DNA of 64,000 bases from Massilia sp. ZL223 (lineage in GTDB: Bacteria > Pseudomonadota > Gammaproteobacteria > Burkholderiales > Burkholderiaceae_D). Under the pieces are notes generated by a model. That model worked only from the letters and a program-made list of their open reading frames with translations, was not told the origin of the DNA and did no database searches. The translations under genes and the position numbers were made by a program. How positions within the stretch are numbered: the stretch's first letter is position 1; every line of letters begins with the position of its first letter. Below, piece by piece: positions 1-7,976 of this stretch. The DNA is taken from assembly GCF_018119395.1 (NCBI RefSeq), contig NZ_JAGPWD010000001.1:248001-312000 (forward strand). Direction: 5' to 3'.

Positions 1-1061
1 GTCGGCTCGCCGACCAGCACCGCATCCGTGTAGCGTTCCAGGTCGTTGACCACGAACTGCGCCGCCGAGAAGGTGGCGCGGCCCGTGATCGCGAACAGGC
101 GCGGTTCGCCGCCCGGCGGCGTGGCCCGGACCAGGCTCGCGATCAGGGGCGGTACCAGTGCACCGTTGCCGCCGCGGTCCAGGCGCAGGTCGAGCACGAT
201 CTTTGCGTCCTTGTGCCTGGCCGCCGCATCCTCGATGCGGCGCGCGAACGCCGCCAGGGTGTCGTTCTTTTCGTCGCCCACCTGGTTGAGCTGCACGTAC
301 AGGATCTTCCCGGCAGCGAGATGCTCCATCCGGAACTTGCTGCGGGCGTCGCGCAGCCATAGCGGCGTCGTCGCGCGCGCATCGGTCCATCCCTGGCGCG
401 GCATGAAACTCAGGTCGGTATCGGGCGGCATCATCTCGGCGGGCAGCGGATCGCGCAAGTCGGCTACCCGGCGCTTGCCGTCCTGCTCGACAATCAGGCG
501 CGCGCGGTCCGGGCCTTCGCCCATCCCGAGCGCATCCAGGATTTCCGGCATCACCAGCAGGTGGGGCGCGAAAAACAGAGCGTTCTGCTCGTTGTCGCGG
601 CCGATGATCTCGCGCACCCCCGCATAGGCCTGGGCCGTGGAGTACGGACCGATGCCGACCACTCTGGCGCCGACCAGGTCGCGGTACTGCTGCGCCGCCG
701 CGCGCACGTACAGGCCGTCCTCGAAGAAATACAGCGCCAGCGGGAAGGCGCGGAAGCCGATCTGCGGATCGCGCGTGGGCGCGACATTGGTATGGCCGTC
801 GCCCGCCATGGCGGCGATACGCGCCATCTCGACGATGATCTTGTGGCGCGGCAGGGTGTCGATGCGGGCGTCGAGGCTGGCGACGGCGGCGGCGAATTGC
901 TCGCGCGTCATCGTATGGTAAAGATTACGGTGACGCGCCGGCATGCTCTCGGCCAGCACCCGCAGGTCTTCATGCCACTGCTGCGGACTCAGTTCGCGCG
1001 GCTGCGCCTGGGCTGCGGCGCCGGCCGCCAGGAGGGCCGCCGCCATGATCCATTTCCACAT
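1..1061 (-). CDS. S41-family (tail-specific protease-like) peptidase, C-terminus cut by window edge
   Basis: 353 codons are visible; the C-terminus lies beyond the left edge. The start is an ATG preceded by a GGGGAG ribosome site. The N-terminus (MWKWIMAAALLAAGAAAQAQ) is a typical Sec signal peptide, so the protein should act in the periplasm or outside the cell. A middle segment reads KIVLDLRLDRGGNG, the strand-and-loop signature of S41/tail-specific protease domains, and near the visible end RATFSAAQF resembles the region with the catalytic serine. No PDZ domain was evident. It may be a hydrolase of the interphotoreceptor-retinoid-binding-protein subtype. Substrate unknown. Confidence 0.7.
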   Translation of the reverse strand, partial: MWKWIMAAALLAAGAAAQAQPRELSPQQWHEDLRVLAESMPARHRNLYHTMTREQFAAAVASLDARIDTLPRHKIIVEMARIAAMAGDGHTNVAPTRDPQIGFRAFPLALYFFEDGLYVRAAAQQYRDLVGARVVGIGPYSTAQAYAGVREIIGRDNEQNALFFAPHLLVMPEILDALGMGEGPDRARLIVEQDGKRRVADLRDPLPAEMMPPDTDLSFMPRQGWTDARATTPLWLRDARSKFRMEHLAAGKILYVQLNQVGDEKNDTLAAFARRIEDAAARHKDAKIVLDLRLDRGGNGALVPPLIASLVRATPPGGEPRLFAITGRATFSAAQFVVNDLERYTDAVLVGEP

Positions 1062-1124
1062 GATGTACTCCCCGTATGCTGTCCGGAAGATCCTAACGGG
1101 CGACGGATGGCATGCCGCGCCGAT

Positions 1125-1138
1125 TGCGACAGGCTGCA
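1125..1138 (-). repeat. 14-bp motif shared with 5706-5719
   Basis: TGCGACAGGCTGCA on the plus strand occurs identically at 1125-1138 and 5706-5719, with similar flanks (GAT before, AAACG after). Both copies lie just upstream of minus-strand genes for exported envelope proteins (the S41 peptidase and the DUF2807 lipoprotein). It could be a regulatory site or part of a dispersed repeat. Confidence 0.4.
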
Positions 1139-1189
1139 GAAACGAGGGGGCGAGCGGTCGCTGGCGTTAAATCAGGCTGCGTCCGCCTG

Positions 1190-1828
1190 TCAGCGCATCA
1201 TGTCCGACAGCTCGGCCTCGATCTGCTGCGCCAGCTGATGGATGTGGAAGCCGTCGATGAAACCGTGATGTCCCTGCACCGCAAAGGGCAGCTGCAGGCG
1301 GCCGTTCGGCGCGTCGCGGAAGCGTCCCCAGGCCAGCGCCGGAATATCGGGCGAACCGAGCTTGGCGGTCGGGTGCTGGATCGAGGTGAAGTCGAGCCAG
1401 GGAATGCAGGTGATGAAGACCTGCTCCTTGGCCTCGCGCGGCGACATGCTGCGGTACTTGTCGTTCAGTTCCGCCATGCTGCTGGCTTCCTCGCGCGCCG
1501 CGAGGCCGCGGGCGACGAATTCGCGCAGGTCGTCCGTCCACGCGAACTGGGCGAAGTTCAGGTCCTGGTGCTGGTTGATCACGGTGAATGACGGCGTCAG
1601 GCGATCGATGCGGAATACTTCGCCGTCAAGGATCCGGTAGCGGAAATGCTCGATCTTCAGGATCGAGCGCAGCACCGCGCACAGCAGCACGTGGAAGGGC
1701 GCCAGGCCTTGCTCCTTGCACCAGGGCCGGAAGTCCGGCAAGTCCAGGCTGAAGCAGATGTTGACCGCCGGGCTGTCCATGCTGTCGAACAGCGCGAAGC
1801 GGTCGCGCCGCAGCTCGAACTTCTCCAT
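1190..1828 (-). CDS. chloramphenicol acetyltransferase-fold protein (CAT type A-like)
   Basis: 212 residues, the usual size of type A CAT subunits. The C-terminal motif QGHHGFIDGFH at about 186-196 matches the HHxxxDG active-site signature, with His188 as predicted general base and Asp192 as structural partner. CAT proteins are trimeric cytoplasmic enzymes that transfer acetyl from acetyl-CoA to chloramphenicol. Chromosomal relatives often act on other acceptors, so resistance cannot be assumed. The gene follows the APC permease with only six bases between them, suggesting co-transcription. Confidence 0.8.
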   Translation of the reverse strand: MEKFELRRDRFALFDSMDSPAVNICFSLDLPDFRPWCKEQGLAPFHVLLCAVLRSILKIEHFRYRILDGEVFRIDRLTPSFTVINQHQDLNFAQFAWTDDLREFVARGLAAREEASSMAELNDKYRSMSPREAKEQVFITCIPWLDFTSIQHPTAKLGSPDIPALAWGRFRDAPNGRLQLPFAVQGHHGFIDGFHIHQLAQQIEAELSDMMR

Positions 1829-1834
1829 GCTGCT

Positions 1835-3316
1835 TTACTGCGCCTTGTTCAGGCGGCTGTGGCGCACGCTGTAAAGGAAGTAGGTGGCGACGGCCACCGC
1901 CATCCAGATCGCGAACACGCGGAAGGTGGTGCTTGATAAGTCCTTCATGATGTACAGGCAGGCGAAGATCGACAGGCCCGGAATCAGGTAAGGACCGAAA
2001 GGCACGCGGAAGCCCCGCTTCGACCCGTCAGCCGGCGGCGCGTCGCCCTGCTTGGCGCGGATCACCGGGACGGCGATCGACACCACGATGAAGGCGGTCA
2101 GGGTACCCATGCTCACCATGTCCCACAGGAAGGTGGAGTCGACCAGGCCGGCCACCAGGCCCACGGCGATCGACACGATCACGGTATTGCTGACCGGCGC
2201 CTGGGTGCGCGGGCTGACCTTCTGGAAGGTCTTCGGGATCAGGCCGTCGCGGCTGATGGCGTACAGGATGCGGGTCTGGCCGTAGATGGTCACCAGGGTC
2301 ACCGAGAACACCGACACCACCGCGCCGGCCGACAGCACCAGCGCCGGCCAGGCCTTGCCGGTGACGTTCTGCAGGATCACCGACAGGCCGGCCTGCTGGC
2401 CTTCGAACAGGTGGGCCGGCTGGGCGCCCATGGCGGCGAAAGCGACCATCAAATAGAAGGCCGTGACGATCAGGAGCGCGGCCAGGATGCCGATCGGGAC
2501 GTTGCGGCGCGGGTCGCGCACTTCCTCGCCGGCGGTGGCGATGGTGTCCAGGCCGATGAAGGAGAAGAACACGGTGCCGGCGGCGGCGGTCACGCCGGCC
2601 ATGCCGGCGAAGCCCTTGCTGTTGTCCGTATTGAAGAAAGGCTGGAAGTTGGCGGCGTCGAAGCCGCTGAAGGCGATCACCGCGAAGAACACCAGGATCG
2701 CCAGCTTCACCAGCACCATGATGGCGTTGGTGGTGGCCGATTCCTTGGTGCCGCGCACCAGCAGGATGCAGCACATGATCACCAGCAGCACCGGCGGCAG
2801 GTTGAAGTGGCCGGGGTTGAAATGGACGTTGTTATGGTCCGACACGAACATCGGCGAACGCAGCTCCGGCGGAATCTGCCAGCCGAAGGCGTTCTGCAGG
2901 AAGTTATTGAGGTAGTCGGACCACCCGATCGCCGTCGCGCTGGCCGCCAGGCCGTATTCGAGCAGCAGGCAGGCCGCCACCACGAAGGCGGCGAACTCGC
3001 CCACGGTGGCGTAGGCGAAGGAATACGAGGAACCGGCGGCCGGCACGCGGCCCGCCAGCTCGGCGTAGCACAGCGCGGTCAGGCCGGCCGTGATGGCCGC
3101 GATCAGGAAAGACAGCACCACGGCGGGACCGGCCTTGGGCACCGCTTCCACCATGGTGAAGAAGATGCCGGTGCCGATGGTGGCGCCGACGCCGATCATC
3201 GTCAGCGGGAACAGGCCCAGGGAGCGTTGCAGGCCCACCTCGGCGCCGCTATGGCTTTCAGTATGGCGTTCTGCCGATTTGGTACGGAACAGCTTTTGGC
3301 CCAGGGTCAGATTCAC
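1835..3316 (-). CDS. APC-superfamily amino acid permease
   Basis: 493 residues from a GTG start that has AAAGGA six bases upstream; the longer open frame upstream has no comparable ribosome site and no homologous look. About twelve hydrophobic helices are visible. The motif GVGATIGTGIFF near residue 45 is the TM1 substrate-backbone-binding loop of the APC family, and a long soluble loop with an Asn-rich patch follows TM4, as in cationic amino acid transporter (CAT/YfnA-like) members. The likely role is proton-coupled uptake of an amino acid; the substrate cannot be read from the sequence. Divergently placed to hmp, with NsrR-type operators between. Confidence 0.85.
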   Translation of the reverse strand: MNLTLGQKLFRTKSAERHTESHSGAEVGLQRSLGLFPLTMIGVGATIGTGIFFTMVEAVPKAGPAVVLSFLIAAITAGLTALCYAELAGRVPAAGSSYSFAYATVGEFAAFVVAACLLLEYGLAASATAIGWSDYLNNFLQNAFGWQIPPELRSPMFVSDHNNVHFNPGHFNLPPVLLVIMCCILLVRGTKESATTNAIMVLVKLAILVFFAVIAFSGFDAANFQPFFNTDNSKGFAGMAGVTAAAGTVFFSFIGLDTIATAGEEVRDPRRNVPIGILAALLIVTAFYLMVAFAAMGAQPAHLFEGQQAGLSVILQNVTGKAWPALVLSAGAVVSVFSVTLVTIYGQTRILYAISRDGLIPKTFQKVSPRTQAPVSNTVIVSIAVGLVAGLVDSTFLWDMVSMGTLTAFIVVSIAVPVIRAKQGDAPPADGSKRGFRVPFGPYLIPGLSIFACLYIMKDLSSTTFRVFAIWMAVAVATYFLYSVRHSRLNKAQ

Positions 3317-3423
3317 GGCGTGTCCTTTGGTGCTTGAGGCATGGAGCGGCTCGGCAGCCGCGGGTGTAAAAGCAGGGATTATAGGGGAGTCTGCAACGCA
3401 GCAATAAAATTGTTTTCTTAAAT

Positions 3424-3442
3424 GATGCACTGAAAGTGCATC
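3424..3442. promoter_or_regulatory. NsrR-type operator 1 upstream of hmp
   Basis: GATGCACTGAAAGTGCATC is an inverted repeat (7-bp arms, 5-bp spacer) with A/T-rich flanks. It fits the known betaproteobacterial NsrR pattern of GATGCAT-like half sites. It lies about 100 bp upstream of the hmp start codon. Confidence 0.75.
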
Positions 3443-3480
3443 TTTGTTAGAATGATCCCGTCTGATCTCTGCCGTCGCCA

Positions 3481-3509
3481 TTCAAGGCGCATTTTTTAGA
3501 ACCTAAATA
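3481..3509 (+). promoter_or_regulatory. predicted sigma-70 promoter of hmp
   Basis: TTCAAG, 17-bp spacer, TAAATA. The -10 box overlaps the start of NsrR-type operator 2, so a bound repressor would block RNA polymerase directly. Confidence 0.5.
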
Positions 3510-3526
3510 TGCATTGAGCATGCATC
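3508..3526. promoter_or_regulatory. NsrR-type operator 2 overlapping the hmp -10/+1 region
   Basis: TATGCATTGAGCATGCATC repeats the 7-5-7 inverted architecture of operator 1. The AAGGA ribosome site at 3530-3534 and the ATG at 3541 follow directly. Together the two sites predict NO-responsive derepression. Confidence 0.75.
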
Positions 3527-3540
3527 AATAAGGAAAAAAC

Positions 3541-4731
3541 ATGATCTCCGCCGCTTCCCGTCCCTACATCGACGCGTCCGTCCCTGTCCTGCGCGAGCAT
3601 GGCCTGACCATCACCCGCACCTTCTACGCCAGCATGTTCGCGGCGCACCCGGAACTGACCAACCTCTTCAATATGGGCAACCAGGCGAGCGGCGTGCAGC
3701 AGCAATCCCTGGCCTCGGCGGTCTTCGCCTACGCGGCCAACATCGACAACGCCGCGGCCCTGGGCCCGGTGGTCAGCCGCATCGTGCACAAGCATGCGGC
3801 AGTCGGTATCCGCGCCGACCACTATCCGATCGTCGGTTTCCACCTGCTGGGCGCGATCAAGACCGTGCTGGGCGACGCCGCCACCGAACCGCTGCTCAAG
3901 GCCTGGGAAGAAGCCTACGGCTCGCTGGCGCGCGTGCTGATCGACGCGGAAGCCAAGATGTATGCGGACGCAGGCATCGAGCCGGGCCAGCTGAGCGCCA
4001 TGCGCGTCACCGAGGTGTCGCGCGAGAGCGACAACGTCATTGCGATCCGCCTGGCGCCGCAGGAAGGCATGGTCCTGCCCGCGTTCAAGGCCGGTCAGTA
4101 CGTGAGCGTGGAAGTGGTGTTCGAGGATGGCCGCCGCCAGCTGCGCCAGTACAGCCTGTCCGATACCTTCGGCAAGGACAGCCTGCGCATCTCGGTCAAG
4201 CGCGAAGATGCGGAAGGCGCGACGCCGGCCGGCGCGGTGTCGACCTGGCTGCACCAGAACGTGAAGGTGGGCGACGTGCTGAACGTGAGCCACCCGTTCG
4301 GCGACTTCCAGCCGGATACCGAGTCGAACGAACCGGTGGTGCTGCTGTCCGCGGGCGTGGGCATCACCCCGATGATCGCCACCCTGAACCGCATCGCCCA
4401 GGTCAACCCGGAGCGCCGCGTGATCTTCGCGCATGCCGCGCGCAACGCGCAGCATCATGCGCACCAGGCCGACATCGCGCTTGCTGCGGCGCGCATGCCT
4501 TACCTGCACGTGGTGAATTTCTATGAAGACGGCGCCGCCGGCGAGGCGCTGCCGGGCAAGATGGAGCTGGCGCGCCTGCCGTCGTGGCCGAAGGGCGAGA
4601 CCGACGTCTACCTGTGCGGCCCGCTGCCCTTCATGCAGGCGCAGTGGAACGCGCTGCTGGCCGCCGGCGCACCGGCAAGCCGCCTGCACCGCGAAGTGTT
4701 CGGGCCGGACCTGCTGGACAACCTGCTGTAA
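3541..4731 (+). CDS. hmp: flavohaemoglobin, nitric oxide dioxygenase
   Basis: 396 residues, the family's usual length. The globin domain (about 1-138) shows Tyr29 (B10), Gln53 (E7) and the proximal haem ligand His85 in the VHKH segment. It is followed by a ferredoxin-reductase FAD domain with RQYSLSD (flavin-binding RxYS) and an NAD domain with GVGITPM and a CGPLPFM C-terminal motif. It converts NO plus O2 and NAD(P)H to nitrate in the cytoplasm. A strong AAGGA lies seven bases upstream. Two NsrR-type operators precede it. A long open frame on the opposite strand is a codon-bias shadow. Confidence 0.97.
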   Translation: MISAASRPYIDASVPVLREHGLTITRTFYASMFAAHPELTNLFNMGNQASGVQQQSLASAVFAYAANIDNAAALGPVVSRIVHKHAAVGIRADHYPIVGFHLLGAIKTVLGDAATEPLLKAWEEAYGSLARVLIDAEAKMYADAGIEPGQLSAMRVTEVSRESDNVIAIRLAPQEGMVLPAFKAGQYVSVEVVFEDGRRQLRQYSLSDTFGKDSLRISVKREDAEGATPAGAVSTWLHQNVKVGDVLNVSHPFGDFQPDTESNEPVVLLSAGVGITPMIATLNRIAQVNPERRVIFAHAARNAQHHAHQADIALAAARMPYLHVVNFYEDGAAGEALPGKMELARLPSWPKGETDVYLCGPLPFMQAQWNALLAAGAPASRLHREVFGPDLLDNLL

Positions 4732-4756
4732 TCCTCAAGGCCGGCCTTCGCGGTTC

Positions 4757-5614
4757 TCAATCGAGCAGGTGGATCCTGTCTCCGCTGAGGCTGCGCTGGG
4801 CCGGCTGGCCATAGACGCGGATGCCGCCCGAGCCGCTGGTGCGGGCGATCAGCGACTGCTTCACCGTGGCGCGGATACCGCCCGAACCGCTGGTGCCCAG
4901 GTCGGCGTCCTGCGTGTTCAGGCCAGCCAGGTCGACGCTGGCCGAACCGCTCACGCGCGCATTCAGCGAGCGCACCGCGCCGCTCGCTTCCAGCCTTCCA
5001 GAACCGCTCACGTTCACGCGCGCATAGTCGCCGTGCACGTCCCCCACCGTCATGCGGCCCGACCCCGAGAGGTCCAGGTCGGCGCTGGCGCTGTGCAGCT
5101 GGGCGGCGTCGATGACGCCGGAGCCGCTGGCGCGCGCGTTCAGGCTCTCCACCCTCCCCGCCAGGCGCACTTCGCCGGAACCGCTCTTGCGCACGTCCAG
5201 CGGCGCGCCATTCAGGTCGCTTACCTCTACCCGGCTCGAGCCGGAGGCGCGCACTTCGCTCAGGCGCGGCGTGGTATAGACGATGCGGATCGGGGTCTTG
5301 CTGCGCAGCTCCTGTTCGGTCCAGACGCGCAGGGTATGGCCATTCGGTTCGGTGCGGATCAGGGGCAGCAGGTTGCTGTCCGCCTCCACCAGCAGCGAGG
5401 CCGCCGGGCCAACGCGCACTTCGACCGGCAGCGAGCCGCTCACGTCCAGGCCGGGGAGCGCCGCCACGGCGCGCTGGTCGCGCGCGGCGATGCCATTGCC
5501 GTTCTCGGCGCCCTTGCTCCACATGGTCTGGACATGGGTCCCCTCGTTGGGCGTGACGATGATGGCGCAGCCGCCGAGGGTGGCAAGTACGGCGAGGGCA
5601 AGAAGCTTACGCAT
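4757..5614 (-). CDS. DUF2807 (head GIN domain) lipoprotein
   Basis: 285 residues starting at an ATG with AAAGGA upstream. The N-terminus ends in LATLGGC, a lipobox with Cys16 as predicted lipidation site, so the mature protein should be anchored in the envelope. The body contains at least seven repeats of a strand ending in a SGSG-type turn, the signature of the DUF2807 right-handed beta-helix. The family is common in envelope-stress regulons, but no enzymatic function is established. It lies between hmp (convergent) and the OYE gene. Confidence 0.85.
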   Translation of the reverse strand: MRKLLALAVLATLGGCAIIVTPNEGTHVQTMWSKGAENGNGIAARDQRAVAALPGLDVSGSLPVEVRVGPAASLLVEADSNLLPLIRTEPNGHTLRVWTEQELRSKTPIRIVYTTPRLSEVRASGSSRVEVSDLNGAPLDVRKSGSGEVRLAGRVESLNARASGSGVIDAAQLHSASADLDLSGSGRMTVGDVHGDYARVNVSGSGRLEASGAVRSLNARVSGSASVDLAGLNTQDADLGTSGSGGIRATVKQSLIARTSGSGGIRVYGQPAQRSLSGDRIHLLD

Positions 5615-5705
5615 GGCTATCCTTTGTGGGTATGGTTGTCGTTCTTCCGGCGCGAAGCGCCAACCATGCCACTCTAGCAACCCATCCCTTCCCCCGCGGC
5701 CTGGA

Positions 5706-5719
5706 TGCGACAGGCTGCA
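5706..5719 (-). repeat. second copy of the 14-bp motif at 1125-1138
   Basis: Identical TGCGACAGGCTGCA, 92 bp upstream of the DUF2807 lipoprotein start. On the minus strand it is preceded by a T6 run. Confidence 0.4.
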
Positions 5720-5769
5720 AAAAACGCGGGTTGAACTGCGGCGCTGCGACGCGAACGTTCAGCCGATGC

Positions 5770-6864
5770 TCAGCCAAACAAGGACATGTGCTCGCGCGGC
5801 TGCGAACGCCAGTACTGGGGCGGCGCGACAACCTGGTCGCCCAGCTTCGCCGCCGCGTGCCAGGGCCAGCGCGGGTCGTACAGCATGGCGCGCGCCAGGC
5901 CGATGACGTCGGCTTCCCCGTTCTGCAGGATCTGCTCGGCGTGCTCGGATTCCGTGATCAGGCCCACGCCGATGGTCGGCATCCCGGTCTCGCGCTTGAT
6001 GCGCTGCGCATAGGCGATCTGGTAGCCCGGTTCCAGGGCGATTTTCTGGGCTGGCGACAGGCCTCCGGTGGAGACGTGGATGAAATCGCAGCCGCGCGCT
6101 TTGAGCTCCTGGGCGAAGCGCAGGCTCTGCCCGATCTCCCAGCCGCCCTCGACCCAGTCGGTGGCCGAGATGCGCATGCCGACCGCCATCTTGCGTGGGA
6201 CGGCGGCGCGCACGGCGTCGAAGATCTCGAGCGGGAAGCGCATGCGGTTGTCCAGCGAGCCGCCGTACTGGTCCTGGCGCAGGTTGGACAGGGGCGAGAG
6301 GAATTGGTGCAGCAGGTAGCCATGGGCGCCGTGCAGTTCGATAGCGTCCAGGCCCAGCGCATGGGCGCGTTTGGCGGCGGACACGAAGCCGTCGCGGATG
6401 CGCGCCAGGCCTTCGTCGTCCAGTTCGAGCGGCGCCGGTTCGCCTTCGGCGTGCGGCACGCTCGACGGGGCCACGGTTTTCCAGCCGCGCGGCTGGTCAG
6501 GGGGAATGTTGGCGCCTCCCTCCCAAGGAACCTGGCTCGAGGCCTTGCGGCCCGCGTGGGCGAGCTGGATCGCGATCTTGATCGGCGAATGGCGGCGCAT
6601 CGCGCAGACGACGGGGTCGAGGGCCTCGGCATGGGCGTCGGACCACAGGCCCAGGTCGTCGGGCGAGATGCGGCCTTCGGGGACGACGGCGGTGGCTTCG
6701 ATGATGAGCAGCGCCGCGCCGGACAAGGCCAGGCTGCCGAGGTGGATCATGTGCCAGTCGGTGGCCATGCCTTCGATGGCGGAGTACTGGCACATCGGGG
6801 CGATAGCGATGCGGTTGGAGAGTTGCAGGGGGCCGAGTGCGGTGGGGGAGAACAGCTTGCTCAT
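5770..6864 (-). CDS. old yellow enzyme, class III (YqjM/NamA/XenA-like) NADH:flavin oxidoreductase
   Basis: 364 residues, a full TIM barrel. APMCQYS at 22-28 supplies the class III redox-tuning Cys25 and substrate-site Tyr27. HAGRK, ELHGAHGYLLHQFLSP and the late GLARAMLYDP phosphate-binding region are all present. The enzyme binds FMN and reduces activated C=C bonds (enones, maleimides) or nitro compounds with NAD(P)H in the cytoplasm. The physiological substrate is unknown. It appears monocistronic: the nearest co-directional gene is separated by a hairpin element. Confidence 0.9.
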   Translation of the reverse strand: MSKLFSPTALGPLQLSNRIAIAPMCQYSAIEGMATDWHMIHLGSLALSGAALLIIEATAVVPEGRISPDDLGLWSDAHAEALDPVVCAMRRHSPIKIAIQLAHAGRKASSQVPWEGGANIPPDQPRGWKTVAPSSVPHAEGEPAPLELDDEGLARIRDGFVSAAKRAHALGLDAIELHGAHGYLLHQFLSPLSNLRQDQYGGSLDNRMRFPLEIFDAVRAAVPRKMAVGMRISATDWVEGGWEIGQSLRFAQELKARGCDFIHVSTGGLSPAQKIALEPGYQIAYAQRIKRETGMPTIGVGLITESEHAEQILQNGEADVIGLARAMLYDPRWPWHAAAKLGDQVVAPPQYWRSQPREHMSLFG

Positions 6865-6899
6865 GGTGGCTCCGGAGGCAAAGGCACCAGTCTAGCCCT

Positions 6900-6938
6900 A
6901 AAACGTCATCCCCGCGCAGGCGGGGACGACGTCGTTTT
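6900..6938. repeat. REP-like single hairpin
   Basis: CCCCGC-GCAG-GCGGGG core with flanking AAAACG/CGTTTT complementarity. It resembles one arm of the double-hairpin repeats at 19.3, 26.3 and 62.4 kb but is more diverged. It lies between the end of astE and the start of the OYE gene and may help end the ast transcript or insulate the two units. Confidence 0.55.
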
Positions 6939-6971
6939 GTTGCGTGGGCTTAGTGAGTATTACGGCTTTGG

Positions 6972-7973
6972 TCAGTCCACCTGCACCACCATCAATCCAG
7001 CGCGCAGCCCTACTCGCACGTCCGGATTGGGAAACACGACCAGCTCCTCGTCATGCTTCACGGTGTACACGGTGTCGCCATCGGCCGCAATTACATCACC
7101 CTTCTTGAGCGCGGTGAAATTCCATGTCTCGCGCCCGACATTCATGCTGAACTGGTCCGACAGCTTGACCACTTCCTGCACCTGCTTGAACACACGCGGC
7201 GAGCGCTGCGTCGGACCAGCAGGCTGTCCGCGCAGCAGGCGTTCCAGCGCCGCCGACGCATCGGCGAACTGCGACAGGTCGTTGCTGCCCAAGGTGCCCA
7301 CCCGTCCCAGCTCGACCGTGCTGCCGGCCGCGCCGTGGTGCTCCGAGGTGTAGTAGCTGTAGGTGCCGGCAGACTTCGGGTTCATGATGACAGCCTCGAT
7401 CCCCGCCTCGCCCAGCCACTCGATCAGCGCATTGCGCGGCTCGTCCGCGATCAGCTCGGGCACGATCGCGAACATCGGATAGTGCGAGGGACGAATCGCC
7501 GTGTGCAGGTCCAGGTGCCAGCGCTGCGGCCCCGCCCCTTCGAAGAAGGCGACCGTGGCGGCGATCAGCACATCGGCCCGCCCTGCTTCCGCGGTACCGG
7601 CCAGCGAACCGCGCTCGGTACGGAACATGCGGTTGAGGTCCGCATCGATGAAACGCTTGCCCGCCGCGATCGCGTCGATGTTCCCGACGCACAGCATCAG
7701 GTCCACCGCCAGCTCGCGCGGCGCGCGCGACAGCGCTTCGATGACATAGGCCGTCATTTCGATCGGCCCGGTCTCGTCGCCATGCACGCCGACCGACACC
7801 AGCACGCTGGGGCGCGCCGCGTCAGCCGCGGCGCCCTTCACCGTGAGGATGCCGGGCGCCGGCAAGCCGACCTGGAAACCGGCTTCCGAGAAGCGCTGCG
7901 CGACCGGGCCGAAATCCGCTTCGGCCAGGGCGCGCACCGCTTCCGGCAGCGCAGGAATGCCTGCTGTGCTCAT
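6972..7973 (-). CDS. astE: succinylglutamate desuccinylase
   Basis: 333 residues. The M14-type zinc site is visible as HGDE (His64, Glu67) and His157 in the WHLDLHT segment; STVELG supplies the candidate catalytic Glu221. The enzyme hydrolyses N-succinylglutamate to glutamate and succinate, the last step of the arginine succinyltransferase pathway. It is the last gene of the operon; only three bases separate it from gdhB, so the glutamate it makes is the substrate of the neighbouring dehydrogenase. Confidence 0.92.
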   Translation of the reverse strand: MSTAGIPALPEAVRALAEADFGPVAQRFSEAGFQVGLPAPGILTVKGAAADAARPSVLVSVGVHGDETGPIEMTAYVIEALSRAPRELAVDLMLCVGNIDAIAAGKRFIDADLNRMFRTERGSLAGTAEAGRADVLIAATVAFFEGAGPQRWHLDLHTAIRPSHYPMFAIVPELIADEPRNALIEWLGEAGIEAVIMNPKSAGTYSYYTSEHHGAAGSTVELGRVGTLGSNDLSQFADASAALERLLRGQPAGPTQRSPRVFKQVQEVVKLSDQFSMNVGRETWNFTALKKGDVIAADGDTVYTVKHDEELVVFPNPDVRVGLRAGLMVVQVD

Positions 7974-7976
7974 CGC

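Noticed and set aside
1190..1828. Mobile antibiotic-resistance gene
   Set aside because: The CAT-like gene has host-like composition, is coupled to a permease gene, and has no IS or integron around it.
3496..4689. 397-codon open frame opposite hmp
   Set aside because: Low-complexity antisense shadow; hmp has intact domains, operators and a ribosome site.
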